Origin: CADEEN01 sp963816315
GTDB taxonomy: Bacteria > Pseudomonadota > Gammaproteobacteria > Burkholderiales > Burkholderiaceae_C
Assembly (NCBI GenBank): GCA_963816315.1
Contig: CAWFJZ010000039.1
Span: 184,996 to 248,995, forward strand
Length of the DNA stretch: 64,000 nt
Reading direction: 5' to 3'
The notes under the pieces were generated by a model, which made no database searches, was not told the origin of the DNA, and was given only the letters and a program-made list of their open reading frames with translations. Below, one piece after another: positions 63,584 through 64,000 of the stretch (position 1 is its first letter; each line of letters starts with the position of its first letter). The position numbers and the translations under genes were made by a program.

Positions 63584-64000
63584 TCAGTTCAGGTGTATGT
63601 GCTTCGGCGCTTGCCGCAGCGCGCGCCCCAGATCGGCCAGGCTGGCCAGGTTGTGCATCGGCAGAAAGCGATCGACATGCGGCAGCAGCGCCCGCACGCC
63701 CGCCGCCTTGGGCTCGAAGCCGTCGAAGCGCAGCAGCGGGTTGAGCCAGACGAGTTCGTGCGCAAAGCGCTGCAATTGCGCAGCGGAGGTGGAAAGTCCG
63801 CCCTGATCGTCGCGATCGAGGCCATCGGTGACCAGAGCACGGCGGCATTGCCGGCTGAGCACGCGCTGGCCCAGCGTCGATTGAATTCGTCCAGGCAACT
63901 GGCAATTCGCGTGCCGCCCTTCCAGTCGTGCACGTGGCCGTCGGCCGCCTTCAATGCCGCGGCGGGGAATCGCGGTTCTTGAGGCAGCGCGTAATGTCGG
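63584..64000 (-). CDS. coxE: CoxE-like VWA-domain protein, 5' part cut by window edge, frameshifted
   Basis: C-terminal part of a von Willebrand factor A-like protein of the CoxE family, involved in maturation of molybdenum hydroxylases. Recovered: HVHDWKGGTRIASCLDEFNR, RVLSRQCRRALVTDGLDRDD, HELVWLNPLLRFDGFEPKAA and GVRALLPHVDRFLPMHNLAS, ending RALRQAPKHIHLN. At least two shifts, near 63870 and 63955. CoxD (AAA) would be expected to the right. Confidence 0.75.
   Translation of the reverse strand, partial: PTLRAASRTAIPRRGIEGGRRPRARLEGRHANCQLPGRIQSTLGQRVLSRQCRRALVTDGLDRDDQGGLSTSAAQLQRFAHELVWLNPLLRFDGFEPKAAGVRALLPHVDRFLPMHNLASLADLGRALRQAPKHIHLN

Overview
The window is GC-rich bacterial DNA of a betaproteobacterial, Burkholderiales-like character (Rubrivivax/Leptothrix/Rhizobacter relatives are the best guess). 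The basis is codon use, the protein families, an IS1182-type element and a repeat built on TTCGGGCTGAGCTTGTCGAAG. No rRNA, replication gene or complete tRNA is present, so the assignment is by family resemblance only.

Region 1 (about 1-45.8 kb) looks like a phosphate-starvation island. It holds the phosphonate importer ATPase PhnC (cut by the left edge), a phytase-like secreted esterase, the lysophospholipid flippase LplT, polyphosphate kinase 2, two PhoD phosphatases, a secreted metallophosphatase-like protein, PhoX, a choice-of-anchor-I protein, a 5'-nucleotidase, a CYTH-CHAD protein and a membrane-lipid set. The lipid set is a PlcP-type phospholipase C-like metallophosphoesterase, a GT4 and a GT28 (MGDG-synthase-like) glycosyltransferase, phosphatidylserine decarboxylase, a membrane-anchored class III aminotransferase and an Mpo1/DUF962-like membrane protein. 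I found Pho-box-like direct repeats (7-mers close to CTGTCAT, period 11 bp) in front of about eleven of these genes, the best being at phoX, the 5'-nucleotidase, the secreted phosphatase at 6.3 kb, the second phoD and the two glycosyltransferases. The working model is PhoB-driven release of phosphate from esters outside the cell, with phospholipids replaced by glycolipids in the membrane.

Inside this island sit units that look unrelated. At 9.1-15.0 kb a five-gene operon (MipA/OmpV porin-like, NAD-dependent epimerase, DUF4386-like membrane protein, nitroreductase, AraC regulator) diverges from a LysR gene. At 15.0-20.5 kb there is an OmpR/HK two-component pair, an outer-membrane barrel and a lipoprotein fusing a TAP-like alpha/beta hydrolase to a serine beta-lactamase-like domain. 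At 37.7-45.8 kb a HupE/PPIase/DUF3604 unit is followed by a PCu(A)C-like protein, a membrane spermidine-synthase-like protein and a 2OG-Fe(II) oxygenase.

Region 2 (about 45.86-64 kb) begins with the 3' part of a tRNA-Lys(CTT) gene, which looks like an attachment-site scar. It is followed by a subtilisin-like protease with nine tandem 18-bp C-terminal repeats, a membrane GGDEF-EAL protein, a broken IS1182-type element, a branched-chain amino-acid ABC transporter (livG-livF-livH-livM ... livK) interrupted by an AfsR-like ATPase regulator and a secreted protein of unknown function, and a molybdenum-hydroxylase maturation cluster (xdhC, coxG, coxE) cut by the right edge.

Many genes carry single-base frameshifts. 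They are sparse before 51.7 kb, dense in the IS element, livK, livMHFG and xdhC, and nearly absent in 54.68-58.03 kb. Protein sequence resumes cleanly after each shift, so most are probably sequence errors, not decay; they are noted in each entry.
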